64,000 nucleotides of DNA. Source: Sphingomonas insulae (GTDB lineage: Bacteria; Pseudomonadota; Alphaproteobacteria; Sphingomonadales; Sphingomonadaceae). Below the pieces are notes generated by a model. The model had not been told where the DNA came from, ran no database searches, and saw nothing but the letters and a program-made list of their open reading frames with translations. A program made the translations under genes and the position numbers. The DNA lies in the NCBI RefSeq assembly GCF_010450875.1, contig NZ_CP048422.1:1047001-1111000 (forward strand). The letters are read 5' to 3'. Of this stretch, positions 1 to 8,959 are shown one piece after another (position 1 is the first letter of the stretch; each line of letters opens with the position of its first letter).

Positions 1-717
1 CGCGAGGCAGGCGATGAGGAAGCCGAGCGTCACGCCGAGGCTGACCGCGATATCGACGTCGCCCTTGCCAAAGAAGCTCCAGCGAAAGCCGCTGACGAGA
101 TAGACGACAGGGTTGAACAGGCTGACCGTTCGCCATGCCGGGGGCAGCATGTCGATCGAGTAGAAGCTGCCGCCAAGAAAAGTTAGCGGCGTTATCAATA
201 GCATAGGCACGAAGTTCAGCTGTTCGAAGCTCTTCGCCCAGATGCCGAGGATGAAGCCGAACAGGCTGAATGCCACGGCGGTGAGCAGCAGGAATGCGAC
301 CATCGCAAGCGGGTGCATCACCTGCAACGGCACGAAGAAAGACGATGTCGCGAGGATGATGACGCCAAGCACGACCGACTTGGTCGCGGCGGCGCCGACG
401 AAGCCCAGCACCATCTCCATCGCCGAGACGGGGGCCGACAGCAGTTCGAAGACGGTGCCGGTGAATTTGGGGAAGTAGATCCCGATCGAGGCGTTGCCGA
501 CGCTCTGGGTGAGCAGCGACAGCATGATGAGCCCGGGCACGATGAAGCTGCCGTAGCTGACGCCGTCGACGGTCTGCATGCGGCTGCCGATCGCGCCGCC
601 GAAGACGATGAAATAGAGGCTGGTGGTGAGGACGGGCGCGACGAGGCTCTGCCACAGCGTGCGCAGCGCGCGGGCCATTTCGAAGCGATAGATCGCCCAG
701 ATGCCATGTAGGTTCAT
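1..717 (-). CDS. ABC-2 type transporter permease, 3' end cut by window edge
   Basis: This is the membrane subunit of an ABC-2 exporter. Read from the ATG at 717, the protein starts [20 protein letters not shown] and continues into several hydrophobic segments (for example [13 protein letters not shown] and [15 protein letters not shown]), as in ABC-2 permeases, where six membrane helices form the translocation path. About 239 codons are visible; the C-terminus lies beyond position 1. The partner ATPase is immediately upstream on the same strand (770-1699), so the pair forms one exporter. The substrate cannot be read from the sequence. The 52 nt between the two genes holds a 19-codon frame that overlaps both. 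Confidence 0.9.
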   Translation of the reverse strand, partial: MNLHGIWAIYRFEMARALRTLWQSLVAPVLTTSLYFIVFGGAIGSRMQTVDGVSYGSFIVPGLIMLSLLTQSVGNASIGIYFPKFTGTVFELLSAPVSAMEMVLGFVGAAATKSVVLGVIILATSSFFVPLQVMHPLAMVAFLLLTAVAFSLFGFILGIWAKSFEQLNFVPMLLITPLTFLGGSFYSIDMLPPAWRTVSLFNPVVYLVSGFRWSFFGKGDVDIAVSLGVTLGFLIACLA

Positions 718-773
718 GCGCGTACCGCCCGTTCGAAAGTCACGAAAGTCATGCTTGTGGAGGCGGGCGTCAT
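714..773 (-). CDS. possible 19-residue coupling mini-ORF between ABC ATPase and permease
   Basis: A short frame opens with ATG at 773, inside the ATGA that ends the ATPase gene, and closes with TGA at 716-714, inside the ATGA that starts the permease. The peptide would be [19 protein letters not shown]. It fills the gap exactly and has a 4-nt overlap at each end. The likely role, if any, is a translational relay that passes ribosomes from ATPase to permease. There is no homology evidence, and a chance frame cannot be excluded. Confidence 0.25.
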   Translation of the reverse strand: MTPASTSMTFVTFERAVRA

Positions 774-1699
774 GCCCGTTCCCCGACCAGGTCGACGAAG
801 ATATCCTCAAGGCTCGATTTCGAGGTTTCGAGGTCCTTGAAGGCGATATGGCGTTCGGCGAGTTCGCGCAGCAGCGATGGAATGCCGGTATGTTCCTCGG
901 TCGCATCGAAGACGTAGCGCAGCGTGCGCCCGTCGTTGACGAGGCCCAGCTGCCAGCGTTCCATGCCGGCGGGCACCGCATCGAGCGGATCGACCAGCGC
1001 CAGGTCGAGTTCGCGCTTGCCGAGCTTCTTCATCAGCGCCGCCTTGTGTTCGACCAGCAGCAGCTTGCCCTGGTTGATGACGCCGACGCGGTCGGCCATC
1101 TCCTCGGCCTCTTCGATGTAATGCGTCGTCAGGATGATCGTGACGCCACGTTCGCGCAGACCGTGCACCAGCTTCCACATGTCACGGCGCAGCGCGACGT
1201 CGACACCGGCGGTGGGTTCGTCGAGGAACAGGATTTCCGGTTCGTGCGCCAGCGCCTTGGCGATCAGCACGCGGCGTTTCATGCCGCCCGACAATTCCAT
1301 GATCTTGGCATCGCGCTTGTCCCACAGCGACAGGTCGCGCAGCACCTGTTCGATATAGGCGCTGTGGCCCGAGCGGCCGAACAGCCGACGCGAGAAGGTG
1401 ACGGTGGCGAGCACGGTTTCGAACATGTCGACCGACAATTCCTGCGGCACCAGCCCGATGCGGCGGCGCGCGGCCTTGTAGTCGGTCAGCGCATCGTGAC
1501 CGGCGACGGTGATCGTGCCGGTTGATGGCGTGACGATGCCGCAGATGATGCTGATGAGCGTGGTCTTGCCGGCACCGTTGGGGCCGAGCAGCGCGAAGAT
1601 CTCACCCTTTTCGATTTTCAGATCGACGTGGTGGAGCGCGGTGAAGCCGCCCTTGTACGTCTTGGACACGCCGGCAACGGCGAGGATCGGTTCTGGCAT
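770..1699 (-). CDS. ABC transporter ATP-binding protein (ABC-2 exporter)
   Basis: A 309-residue ATPase that powers the adjacent ABC-2 permease. Walker A is GPNGAGKTT near residue 40, the ABC signature is LSGGMKRR, and Walker B is [12 protein letters not shown], followed by the switch histidine in TTHYIEEAE. The order and length fit the CcmA/drug-exporter ATPase class, which usually carries a C-terminal extension of about 80 residues, as seen here. The ATG at 1699 is chosen because [17 protein letters not shown] matches the normal start of the domain; the frame stays open further upstream but that part resembles nothing. It is transcribed with the permease. The substrate is unknown. Confidence 0.93.
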   Translation of the reverse strand: MPEPILAVAGVSKTYKGGFTALHHVDLKIEKGEIFALLGPNGAGKTTLISIICGIVTPSTGTITVAGHDALTDYKAARRRIGLVPQELSVDMFETVLATVTFSRRLFGRSGHSAYIEQVLRDLSLWDKRDAKIMELSGGMKRRVLIAKALAHEPEILFLDEPTAGVDVALRRDMWKLVHGLRERGVTIILTTHYIEEAEEMADRVGVINQGKLLLVEHKAALMKKLGKRELDLALVDPLDAVPAGMERWQLGLVNDGRTLRYVFDATEEHTGIPSLLRELAERHIAFKDLETSKSSLEDIFVDLVGERA

Positions 1700-1791
1700 G
1701 CGGCAGGCCCCCTTGTCGCGCGGAGATAGGGGGTGGCTGGGGCGAGTGCTAGGGGGCGGGTGGTCCGCAGCCATCGCCTCGCCTACCGTCC

Positions 1792-1892
1792 GTCCGTCAT
1801 CCCCGCGCAGGCGGGGACCCAGACCCGCAATCTTTTCGATAGAAGCGGAACGTCAGCGTGTATGGATCCCCGCCTGCGCGGGGATGACGGAC
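1792..1892. repeat. palindromic REP-like doublet (CGTCATCCCCGC family)
   Basis: Two arms of about 30 bp (1792-1821 and 1863-1892) are inverted copies differing at about one position. Each arm also holds a small internal palindrome, CCCCGCGCAGGCGGGG. The doublet sits between the ABC ATPase start and the dsbA-like gene end. The same unit recurs at 28541, 47631, 48375 and 56783, always between genes, so it is a dispersed REP/BIME-type element rather than a gene-specific terminator. Confidence 0.85.
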
Positions 1893-1912
1893 GCTGGGGG
1901 CGTTATGCGCTT

Positions 1913-2626
1913 CTAAGCCCCCCGCGCCGCGGCGATCGCCTTCTCGATCTCCTCGATCGGCAGCGCGCCGGACAGGATGCGGTCGCCCACCACCCAGCTG
2001 GGCGTGCCGTTCATGCCGAGCTTGGCGGCGGTCTGCATGTTCCTGGCGATCTCGGCATCGACGACCGGCACGTCGATCTGGGCCAGCGACACGCCGGATT
2101 TGGCGGCGGCGGCCTGGATCGAGGTCTGGCTGACCGGGCCGCCGGCATAGAGCGCGTCGTGGAAGGCCTGGAACTTGCCCTGTTGCGCCGCGGCGAGGCT
2201 GGCGCGGGCGGCGACGCGGCTTTCGTCCGAGAGGATCGGCAGGTCGCGATAGACCACGCGCAGCTTCGGATCGCGCTTGATGAGGTCGGCGATCAGCGGC
2301 AGCGATGCGCGGCAATACCCGCAATTGTAATCGAAATATTCGACGAGGGTGACATCCCCCTTGGGATTGCCGGCCCAGGCGCTGGCGTAGGGCGTGGTGA
2401 TCGCGTCGCGGTTGGCGGCGACCGCCTGTCCCGATTGCTGGTCCTGCAGTTTCTGCATCGCCTGGGGAATGATCTCCGGATGGGCGAGGACATAGTCGTG
2501 GACGACGCGTTCGATGCGGGCCTGGTCGGCGCCGCCCGGTGCGGTGAGGCGATCGTAGCTCCACACGGCGCCGGCACCGATCACCGCGCCGAGCCCGGCG
2601 ATCAGTGCTAATGTTTTGTTTTTCAA
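1913..2626 (-). CDS. DsbA family thiol:disulfide oxidoreductase
   Basis: A 237-residue periplasmic thioredoxin-fold protein. It has a hydrophobic N-terminal segment (about residues 5-22), a disordered helix region, then a redox centre CGYC in the context YFDYNCGYCR, and a cis-proline loop NGTPSWV near the C-terminus. These are the hallmarks of the DsbA/Com1-like group that oxidises or isomerises cysteines of exported proteins. The start is a TTG at 2626 that overlaps the stop codon of the M48 protease gene (TTGA), so the two are probably translationally coupled and may act together in envelope protein quality control. Confidence 0.9.
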   Translation of the reverse strand: MKNKTLALIAGLGAVIGAGAVWSYDRLTAPGGADQARIERVVHDYVLAHPEIIPQAMQKLQDQQSGQAVAANRDAITTPYASAWAGNPKGDVTLVEYFDYNCGYCRASLPLIADLIKRDPKLRVVYRDLPILSDESRVAARASLAAAQQGKFQAFHDALYAGGPVSQTSIQAAAAKSGVSLAQIDVPVVDAEIARNMQTAAKLGMNGTPSWVVGDRILSGALPIEEIEKAIAAARGA

Positions 2627-3972
2627 CGCTTTTTATACTTCTTTGGATTGTCTTCCATGTCATTCTGCGCGGCCATGGCGATGTCCTGCGCGCGAATCCA
2701 GTCGGACGTGTTGGCAGGAATGTTGGCGAGCGCGTAGCGGGCGCTCTGCGCGGCCGTGCGGTGGTCGCCGTTCATGCTGGCGCGTTCGGCGGTGGCGAGC
2801 GCGGCGCGGGCCGTATCGCCGGTCAGTTCATAGGCGGTGCCGAGCTGATACCAGGCGAAGGGGTTTTCGTCGTCGCGGCCCGTGGCGACGCGCAGGACGC
2901 GGATCGCCTCCGGGTAATTCGCCTTGTCCTCGGTCGCGATCAGGGCGTGGCCAAAGGTGGTGGCAATCAGGGCATTGTTGCGCGTACCCTCGGTCGCGGC
3001 GCGCAAGGGCGCGATGGCGTCGGCGGGGCGCCCGGCCTCGAGCAGGATCTGGCCGCGGACCTCCTGAAAATAGGGATCGCCCGGATCGGCCTTGATCAGC
3101 GCCAGCGATTCGGCGTCGGCCTTGTCGGGATATCCCGCCTTGTGGAAGGCGTAGGCGCGGGCGTAATGGCCGTAGACGCTGGTGTCGGTTTCCGGAAAGT
3201 CCTTCAGCGTGCGGTCGGGCGTCATCACATAGCCCTCAAGCTTGGCCTTCACCCGGCGGAAGCGTTCCTCCAGCGCCGGGTCGGACGGCTTGTTCCAGGC
3301 GGGCGAGGCCTGAAGGTCGGCGGTCAGGTGCGCGATCCGTTCGCCGGACAGCGGGTGGGTCTGCATGAACGGGTCAATATTCTCGACGCCGTAGCGATAT
3401 TCCTGTTGCTGCAACGTCTTGAAGAAGCTGAGCATGCCCTTGCCGGTGATGCCGGCGGTGGTGAGATAGCGCGCGCCGGCGGCGTCGGCGGCGGATTCCT
3501 GCGTGCGGCTGAACGACAGGTATTTGCCCATGCCGGCGGACTGGCCGAGCGCCATGATCCCGGCACCCGCTTCGCCCGCACCGGCGGCGATGGCGGCGAG
3601 GCCGAGGACCATCGACAGCAAAGTGATGTTCATCGCCGGCTTGATCCCGGCATCGGCCAGCACGACGTGGCCGTCGGCGATATGGCCGAGTTCGTGGGCG
3701 ATGACGCCCTGCACCTGGTTGGCGTTGACCGCCGCCTGCAACAGCCCCGAATGGACGTAGACGGTCTGGCCGCCGGCGACGAAGGCGTTGATCGAATCAT
3801 CGTTGATGAGGACGACCTTGACGTCGCGCGGGGACAGGCCGGCGGCCTTTACCAGCGGCACCGCCATGTCGGCGAACATCGCCTCCGTCTCGGCATCGCG
3901 CAGGATCGACTGCGCCTGCGCCGGCTGCGCGGCGAGCAAGGTGGCGATGGCGGCGAGGGCGAGGCGCTTCAT
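2623..3972 (-). CDS. M48 family zinc metalloprotease with TPR region (BepA-like)
   Basis: A 449-residue secreted protease. The signal peptide MKRLALAAIATLLAAQPAQA ends at an AQA cleavage site; the catalytic zinc motif is HELGH in VIAHELGHIADGH near residue 120, with a downstream glutamate in QESAADAAG. The C-terminal half consists of helical TPR-type repeats, including the stretch FAWYQLGTAYELTGD. This order matches BepA/YfgC, which degrades or assists outer-membrane proteins in the periplasm. The ATG at 3972 gives a clean signal peptide; a GTG nine bases upstream is possible. It shares a 4-nt overlap with the downstream DsbA-like gene. Confidence 0.92.
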   Translation of the reverse strand: MKRLALAAIATLLAAQPAQAQSILRDAETEAMFADMAVPLVKAAGLSPRDVKVVLINDDSINAFVAGGQTVYVHSGLLQAAVNANQVQGVIAHELGHIADGHVVLADAGIKPAMNITLLSMVLGLAAIAAGAGEAGAGIMALGQSAGMGKYLSFSRTQESAADAAGARYLTTAGITGKGMLSFFKTLQQQEYRYGVENIDPFMQTHPLSGERIAHLTADLQASPAWNKPSDPALEERFRRVKAKLEGYVMTPDRTLKDFPETDTSVYGHYARAYAFHKAGYPDKADAESLALIKADPGDPYFQEVRGQILLEAGRPADAIAPLRAATEGTRNNALIATTFGHALIATEDKANYPEAIRVLRVATGRDDENPFAWYQLGTAYELTGDTARAALATAERASMNGDHRTAAQSARYALANIPANTSDWIRAQDIAMAAQNDMEDNPKKYKKR

Positions 3973-4119
3973 GGCTGGCACGGAACGGTCATAGGCGCAG
4001 GCGGGGGCGAGGTCACGGCGAAATGGTGGAGCATGCCGGCTGAACGCCGGGTGAGCGAGGTGCTGTTCCTGTCCCGCCCGTTGCGCAGGGGGAAGGAGGC
4101 TTTCCGGTCTGCCCTGCCA

Positions 4120-4218
4120 CCGCGGGGCTCGTTCCGGGGTCCACCGTCCCGCACGGGCAAGGCAAGAGCCTCTATGTGCTCGCCTTGCCGCACGGTGGAG
4201 CCCGGAACGGGTTCGCGG
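4120..4218. repeat. long imperfect palindrome upstream of PBP1A
   Basis: The stretch folds into one long hairpin: CCGCG at 4120 pairs with CGCGG near 4217, GTTCCGGGGTCCACCGT pairs with ACGGTGGAGCCCGGAAC (one mismatch), and GGCAAGGC pairs with GCCTTGCC around the loop near 4165-4182. It lies in the 353-nt gap between the divergent M48 and PBP1A genes, which otherwise holds no gene. The fold is too long for a simple terminator and looks like a dispersed palindromic element. Confidence 0.6.
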
Positions 4219-4325
4219 CGTCGAGGTATTGGAAATGGGTTCGTCGCGAAGTCGGGAGGCGTACCGATCCGCGTCCCAGAGGCTGGCAACCCGCGGTGAA
4301 CCTGCTACACGCCGATGCCAGTATC

Positions 4326-6839
4326 ATGGCGTCCGAAGCACCCCGCACCACCCGTTTCTCCGTGTTCCGCGACAATGGCGGCCTGCGCGGCCTTGCGCGT
4401 CGGTCATGGCGCCGGTGGTGGGTGAAGGGGCTGGCCATCCTCGCCGTGCTGGCGGTGATCGGTTATGGCGTGTTGTGGGTGACGATCCTGCGCGGCCTGC
4501 CCTCGGTCGATCAGCTGCGCACCTACGAACCACCGCTGCCGACCAACGTGCGCGGCATCGACGGCACGCCGATCCAGTCCTACGCCCGCGAGCGGCGCGT
4601 CGAGCTGAGCTATGCCGAATATCCGCCGCTGCTGGTGCGGGCGTTCCTGGCGGCGGAGGACAAGACGTTCTTCGAACACCACGGCGTCGATTATCCCGGT
4701 CTGGCCGGTGCGGTGATCGATTACGTGCAGAAGTACGGCAGCGGCCGCCGCGCCAAGGGCGGATCGACGATCACCCAGCAGGTCGTCAAGAACCTGCTGA
4801 TAAACAACGAATATTCGCCGACGCGCAAGCTGAAGGAAGCGATCCTCGCCTATAAGATCGAGGATACGCTGACTAAGCCGCAGATCCTGGAATTGTACCT
4901 CAACCAGATCGCGCTCGGGCGCAACGCGTTCGGCGTCGAGGCGGCGAGCCACGCCTATTTCGACAAGGAGCTGGACGAGCTAGACCTGGCGCAGCTCGCC
5001 TATCTGGCGATCCTGCCCAAGGGGCCGTCGAACTATGATCCGGTGCGCCATCCCGAACGCGCGATGGAGCGGCGCAACTATGTGCTGGGCGAGATGCTGC
5101 GCAACGGCTTCATCACGCCGGCGCAGCACGATGCCGCGGTCGGCGAGCCGCTCGGCACGATCCTGCGGCGGACGCCGAAGTTCGAGCGGGTCGGCGGCTA
5201 TTTCGTCGAGGAGGTGCGGCGGCAGCTGATCGACAAGTTCGGCGAGACGGCGCGCGATGGACCCTATGGCGTCTATCAGGGCGGGTTGTGGGTGCGCACC
5301 TCGCTCGACACGCGGTTGCAGGACCTGGCGGCGCAGGCGCTGCGCGACGGCCTGCTGCGCTACGATCGCGGCCGGGGCTGGTCGGGGCCGCTGGCGCACA
5401 GGGATATCGATGGCGATGCCTGGTTGCAGACGCTGCTCAACACCAACCTGGGGCTCGATTACGAGAACTGGCGGGCGGCGATCGTGATCGGCCGGGACGG
5501 CGATGCCTGGAGCCTGGGCTTCGCCGACGGCAAGACCGGGCGGCTGCCGCGCTGGGCGGCGCAGATGCCGGTGCGCGGCAAGGGCGGCACCAGCTTTGCA
5601 GCGATCAAGCCGGGCGACGTGATCGCGGTGGCGCCCGAGGGCGACGATTATGCGCTACGGTCGGTGCCGAAGATTTCGGGCGGCTTCGTCGTCGAGGAGC
5701 CCGCGACGGGCCGCGTGCTGGCGATGCAGGGCGGGTTCGACAGCCGTCTGGCGGCGTTCAACCGCGCCACGCAGGCGCTGCGCCAGCCGGGATCGACGAT
5801 CAAGCCGATCGTCTATTCGGCGGCGCTGGAAAACGGGATGACGCCGGCATCGATCATCGTCGACGGGCCGTTCTGCGTCTATCAGGGCGCGCGGCTGGGG
5901 CAGAAGTGCTTCCGCAACTTCGGCAACATGCGCGCGGCAGGGCCGCACACGATGCGCTGGGGCATCGAACAGTCGCGCAACCTGATGACGGTGCGTGCCG
6001 CGGCGACGACGGGCATGCCCAAGGTGGTCGACACGATGAAGCGGATGGGGGTGGGCGACTATCAGCCCTATCTCGCCAATGCGCTCGGCGCCGGCGTCAC
6101 CACCGTCGCGCGGATGGTCAACGCCTATGCGACGCTCGCCAACAACGGGCGCGCCCACAATCCGACGCTGATCGATTTCGTGCAGGACCGGCACGGCAAG
6201 GTGATTTTGCCCGAGAATTGGCGCGCCTGCGACGGGTGCAACGGCAAGGATTGGAACGGCAAGGCGATGCCGCGGCCGGGCGATCGCACCCGGCAGGTGA
6301 TCGATGCGATGACCGCCTATCAGATGGTGCACATCACCGAAGGCGTGATCCAGCGCGGCACCGCGGTGGTGCTGCGCGATCTCGACCGGCCGATGTTCGG
6401 CAAGACGGGCACGACGACGGGGCCGACCGACGTCTGGTTCGTCGGCGGCACGCCGCAATTTGTCGGCGGGCTGTACGTCGGTTACGACACGCCGACGAAC
6501 CTGGGCGGCTATGCCCAGGGCGGCACGTTCGCGGCGCCGATCTTCAAGGAATTCGCGGTCAAGGCGTATGAGGGGCTGGAAAAGCTGCCGTTCCGCGCGC
6601 CCGCCGGCATCCGCATGGTGCGCATCGACCGGGCGAGCGGGCGGCCGGTGTACGGCACCTTCCCGACCGATGCTGATCCCAAGGCGGGCGTGATCTGGGA
6701 GGCGTTCAAGCCGTCGAGCGAACCGCGGCGTGCGATCCGGCGCGGGCCGGCGCCGGTGGCGGCGGCGACCGCCGCGGCCAAGCGCGCCGATACGCCGCGC
6801 GACAGCGATTTCTTGCAAAGGGAAGGCGGAATCTACTAG
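4326..6839 (+). CDS. mrcA: penicillin-binding protein 1A (transglycosylase/transpeptidase)
   Basis: An 837-residue bifunctional peptidoglycan synthase. It has an N-terminal cytoplasmic tail, one membrane anchor (about residues 36-58), a GT51 glycosyltransferase domain with AAEDKTFFEHHGVD and GGSTITQQ, then an OB-like insert and a transpeptidase domain. The transpeptidase has the active serine in PGSTIKP (S490), an SRN motif and KTGTT. Length and insert fit the class A PBP1a of Gram-negative bacteria, which elongates the cell wall. The ATG at 4326 is preferred because upstream in-frame codons run through the palindrome region. The gene stands alone, followed 56 nt later by prfB. Confidence 0.96.
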   Translation: MASEAPRTTRFSVFRDNGGLRGLARRSWRRWWVKGLAILAVLAVIGYGVLWVTILRGLPSVDQLRTYEPPLPTNVRGIDGTPIQSYARERRVELSYAEYPPLLVRAFLAAEDKTFFEHHGVDYPGLAGAVIDYVQKYGSGRRAKGGSTITQQVVKNLLINNEYSPTRKLKEAILAYKIEDTLTKPQILELYLNQIALGRNAFGVEAASHAYFDKELDELDLAQLAYLAILPKGPSNYDPVRHPERAMERRNYVLGEMLRNGFITPAQHDAAVGEPLGTILRRTPKFERVGGYFVEEVRRQLIDKFGETARDGPYGVYQGGLWVRTSLDTRLQDLAAQALRDGLLRYDRGRGWSGPLAHRDIDGDAWLQTLLNTNLGLDYENWRAAIVIGRDGDAWSLGFADGKTGRLPRWAAQMPVRGKGGTSFAAIKPGDVIAVAPEGDDYALRSVPKISGGFVVEEPATGRVLAMQGGFDSRLAAFNRATQALRQPGSTIKPIVYSAALENGMTPASIIVDGPFCVYQGARLGQKCFRNFGNMRAAGPHTMRWGIEQSRNLMTVRAAATTGMPKVVDTMKRMGVGDYQPYLANALGAGVTTVARMVNAYATLANNGRAHNPTLIDFVQDRHGKVILPENWRACDGCNGKDWNGKAMPRPGDRTRQVIDAMTAYQMVHITEGVIQRGTAVVLRDLDRPMFGKTGTTTGPTDVWFVGGTPQFVGGLYVGYDTPTNLGGYAQGGTFAAPIFKEFAVKAYEGLEKLPFRAPAGIRMVRIDRASGRPVYGTFPTDADPKAGVIWEAFKPSSEPRRAIRRGPAPVAAATAAAKRADTPRDSDFLQREGGIY

Positions 6840-6895
6840 CGCCGCTTCCTATATGGGCGCTTCCCCGCCCCGACGACCTATTCCGGAGAGTGTTC

Positions 6896-8023
6896 ATGCG
6901 CGCCGAAGCGCAATCCCACGTCGACAGCATCAAGGACGCACTGGCGTTGCTGCGCCGGTTCCTCGACTGGGATCGCGCACTCCGCCGTCTCGACGAGCTG
7001 AACGCGCGCGTCGAGGACCAGGCCCTGTGGAACGACCCCAAGGCCGCGCAGGAGGTGATGCGCGAGCGGCGCCGGCTGGACGAGGCGGTCACCGCGACGC
7101 GGGCGATCCAGTCCGAGATGGACGACACCGTCGAGCTGATCGAGATGGCCGAGGCCGAGGGCGACACCGCGATGGAGCTGGAGGGCGTCGAGGCGCTCGC
7201 CGCGCTGGCGAAGCGCGCCGACCACGACAAGATCCAGGCGCTGCTGGCCGGTGAGGCGGACGCCAACGACACCTATGTCGAGATCAATTCGGGTGCGGGC
7301 GGCACGGAGAGCCAGGACTGGGCGGGCATGCTGCTGCGCATGTACACGCGCTGGGCCGAGCGCCGCGGCATGAAGGTCGAGGTGATCGACTATCATGCCG
7401 GCGAACAGGCGGGGATCAAGTCGGCGACGCTGCTGGTCAAGGGCGAGAATGCCTATGGCTATGCCAAGACCGAAAGCGGCGTGCATCGCCTCGTCCGGAT
7501 CAGCCCGTACGACAGCGCGGCACGGCGGCACACGAGCTTTTCGAGCGTGTGGGTTTATCCGGTCATCGATGACGACATCCAGGTCGAATACAACGAGAGC
7601 GACCTGCGCATCGACACCTATCGCGCATCCGGCGCCGGCGGACAGCACATCAACACCACCGATTCGGCGGTGCGCATCACGCACATCCCGACGGGCATCG
7701 TCGTGCAGTGCCAGAACCAGCGGTCGCAGCACAAGAATAAGGCGGAGGCGTACAATCAGCTGCGCGCGCGCCTGTACGAACGCGAGTTGCAGATCCGCGA
7801 ACAGGCGGCGAATGCCGAGAACGCCAGCAAGACCGACATCGGCTGGGGCCACCAGATCCGCAGTTATGTGCTGCAGCCGTACCAGCTGGTGAAGGACCTG
7901 CGCACCGGCACCACGTCGACCGCGCCCGGCGACGTGCTGGACGGCGACCTCGACCCGTTCATGGCGGCGGCGCTGTCGCAGCGCGTGACCGGGGAAAAGG
8001 TCGAGGTGGAGGACGTGGATTGA
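6896..8023 (+). CDS. prfB: peptide chain release factor 2 (RF2)
   Basis: A 375-residue class I release factor. The GGQ motif that triggers peptidyl-tRNA hydrolysis lies in SGAGGQHINTTDSAV. The stop-codon recognition segment reads RISPYDSAARRHTSF, so the tripeptide is SPY where E. coli RF2 has SPF. The gene is one open frame without the in-frame TGA and +1 shift that control prfB in many other bacteria, so autoregulation by frameshifting is absent here. The ATG at 6896 fits the family N-terminus; a GTG lies six bases upstream. Its stop overlaps the TTG start of the next gene. Confidence 0.96.
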   Translation: MRAEAQSHVDSIKDALALLRRFLDWDRALRRLDELNARVEDQALWNDPKAAQEVMRERRRLDEAVTATRAIQSEMDDTVELIEMAEAEGDTAMELEGVEALAALAKRADHDKIQALLAGEADANDTYVEINSGAGGTESQDWAGMLLRMYTRWAERRGMKVEVIDYHAGEQAGIKSATLLVKGENAYGYAKTESGVHRLVRISPYDSAARRHTSFSSVWVYPVIDDDIQVEYNESDLRIDTYRASGAGGQHINTTDSAVRITHIPTGIVVQCQNQRSQHKNKAEAYNQLRARLYERELQIREQAANAENASKTDIGWGHQIRSYVLQPYQLVKDLRTGTTSTAPGDVLDGDLDPFMAAALSQRVTGEKVEVEDVD

Positions 8024-8754
8024 TCCGCGCGCGGACCCTGATCGTGGCGGCGGCGACGGGCGCATCGTGCCTGCTGCTGGTGGCGTGCGACGGGTCCAAG
8101 CCGCTGATCAAGCGCGAGGAGAAGCCCGTTCTGTTCCCCGCCGCCGACCGGCCGGTGGCGCACATCGTGTCGTCGCGGTGGTCGAACGAGGAGGCGCGCG
8201 ACCGGCTGAACGAGGCGGGCGAGGTGATGGACAAGGCCGGGATCGCGCCCGGCATGACCGTCGCCGACATCGGCGCGGGCGAGGGCTATTACACGATCCG
8301 GCTGGCGAGCCGCGTCGGCGAGCATGGCCGGGTGCTGGCCGAGGACATCGTCGCGGGCGTCCGCGATGCGCTGGCCGAACGCGTCGCGCGCGAGGATCTG
8401 GAGAACGTGTCGGTCCGGCTGGGCGCGCCGGCCGATCCCAAGCTGCCGGCGGCGAGCTTCGACCGGGTGCTGATGGTCCACATGTACCATGAAATCGCGC
8501 AGCCGTACGAATTCCTGTGGCGGCTGCGGCCGTCGCTGAAGCGCGACGGGCTGGTCGTGGTGGTAGACGCCAACCGCCAGACGAAGAACCACGGCACGCC
8601 GCCCGCGCTGCTGACCTGCGAGTTCGCGGCGGTGGGGTATCGCCAGGTGTCGACGGCAGAGATGCCGTCGGCCGGCGGCTATGTCGCGACGTTCCGCGCG
8701 GTGGGCCCGCGGCCGGAGCCGGCCGCGATCAAGCCGTGCGTGATGCGCGACTAG
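8020..8754 (+). CDS. class I SAM-dependent methyltransferase-like lipoprotein
   Basis: A 244-residue protein with a Rossmann methyltransferase core: motif I is VADIGAGEGYYT, followed by an acidic post-II strand and a family-typical MVHMYHEI segment. Unusually, the N-terminus carries a lipoprotein-like signal ending LLLVAC, which would place the enzyme in the envelope, where SAM is not normally available. The TTG start at 8020 overlaps the prfB stop (TTGA), so it is translated with RF2. The acceptor is unknown; it could also bind a different ligand with the same fold. Confidence 0.75.
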   Translation: MIRARTLIVAAATGASCLLLVACDGSKPLIKREEKPVLFPAADRPVAHIVSSRWSNEEARDRLNEAGEVMDKAGIAPGMTVADIGAGEGYYTIRLASRVGEHGRVLAEDIVAGVRDALAERVAREDLENVSVRLGAPADPKLPAASFDRVLMVHMYHEIAQPYEFLWRLRPSLKRDGLVVVVDANRQTKNHGTPPALLTCEFAAVGYRQVSTAEMPSAGGYVATFRAVGPRPEPAAIKPCVMRD

Positions 8755-8959
8755 CGCCGGCGCGAGGCTGCCGGCGTGGGCGGCGCCGGCCAAGTGCGGC
8801 CCATCGGGAGTCTGTCGACGCGGGGCCTGGACGTCCCGTGGATGATGGGGTTTGGCGTCAAATCGTAACGGGGACACGATCCGATTCGATCGATGGCGTG
8901 CCGGACGCGCGAGGGAAGAGACCCCCCGTGACGGAGCCGTTCCCATCGCCCGCCATCCG

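Noticed and set aside
2605..4299. 564-codon plus-strand frame over the M48 protease
   Set aside because: Antisense shadow; the minus-strand frame has a signal peptide and HEXXH.
6896..8023. programmed +1 frameshift in prfB
   Set aside because: The whole gene is one frame with no early in-frame TGA.
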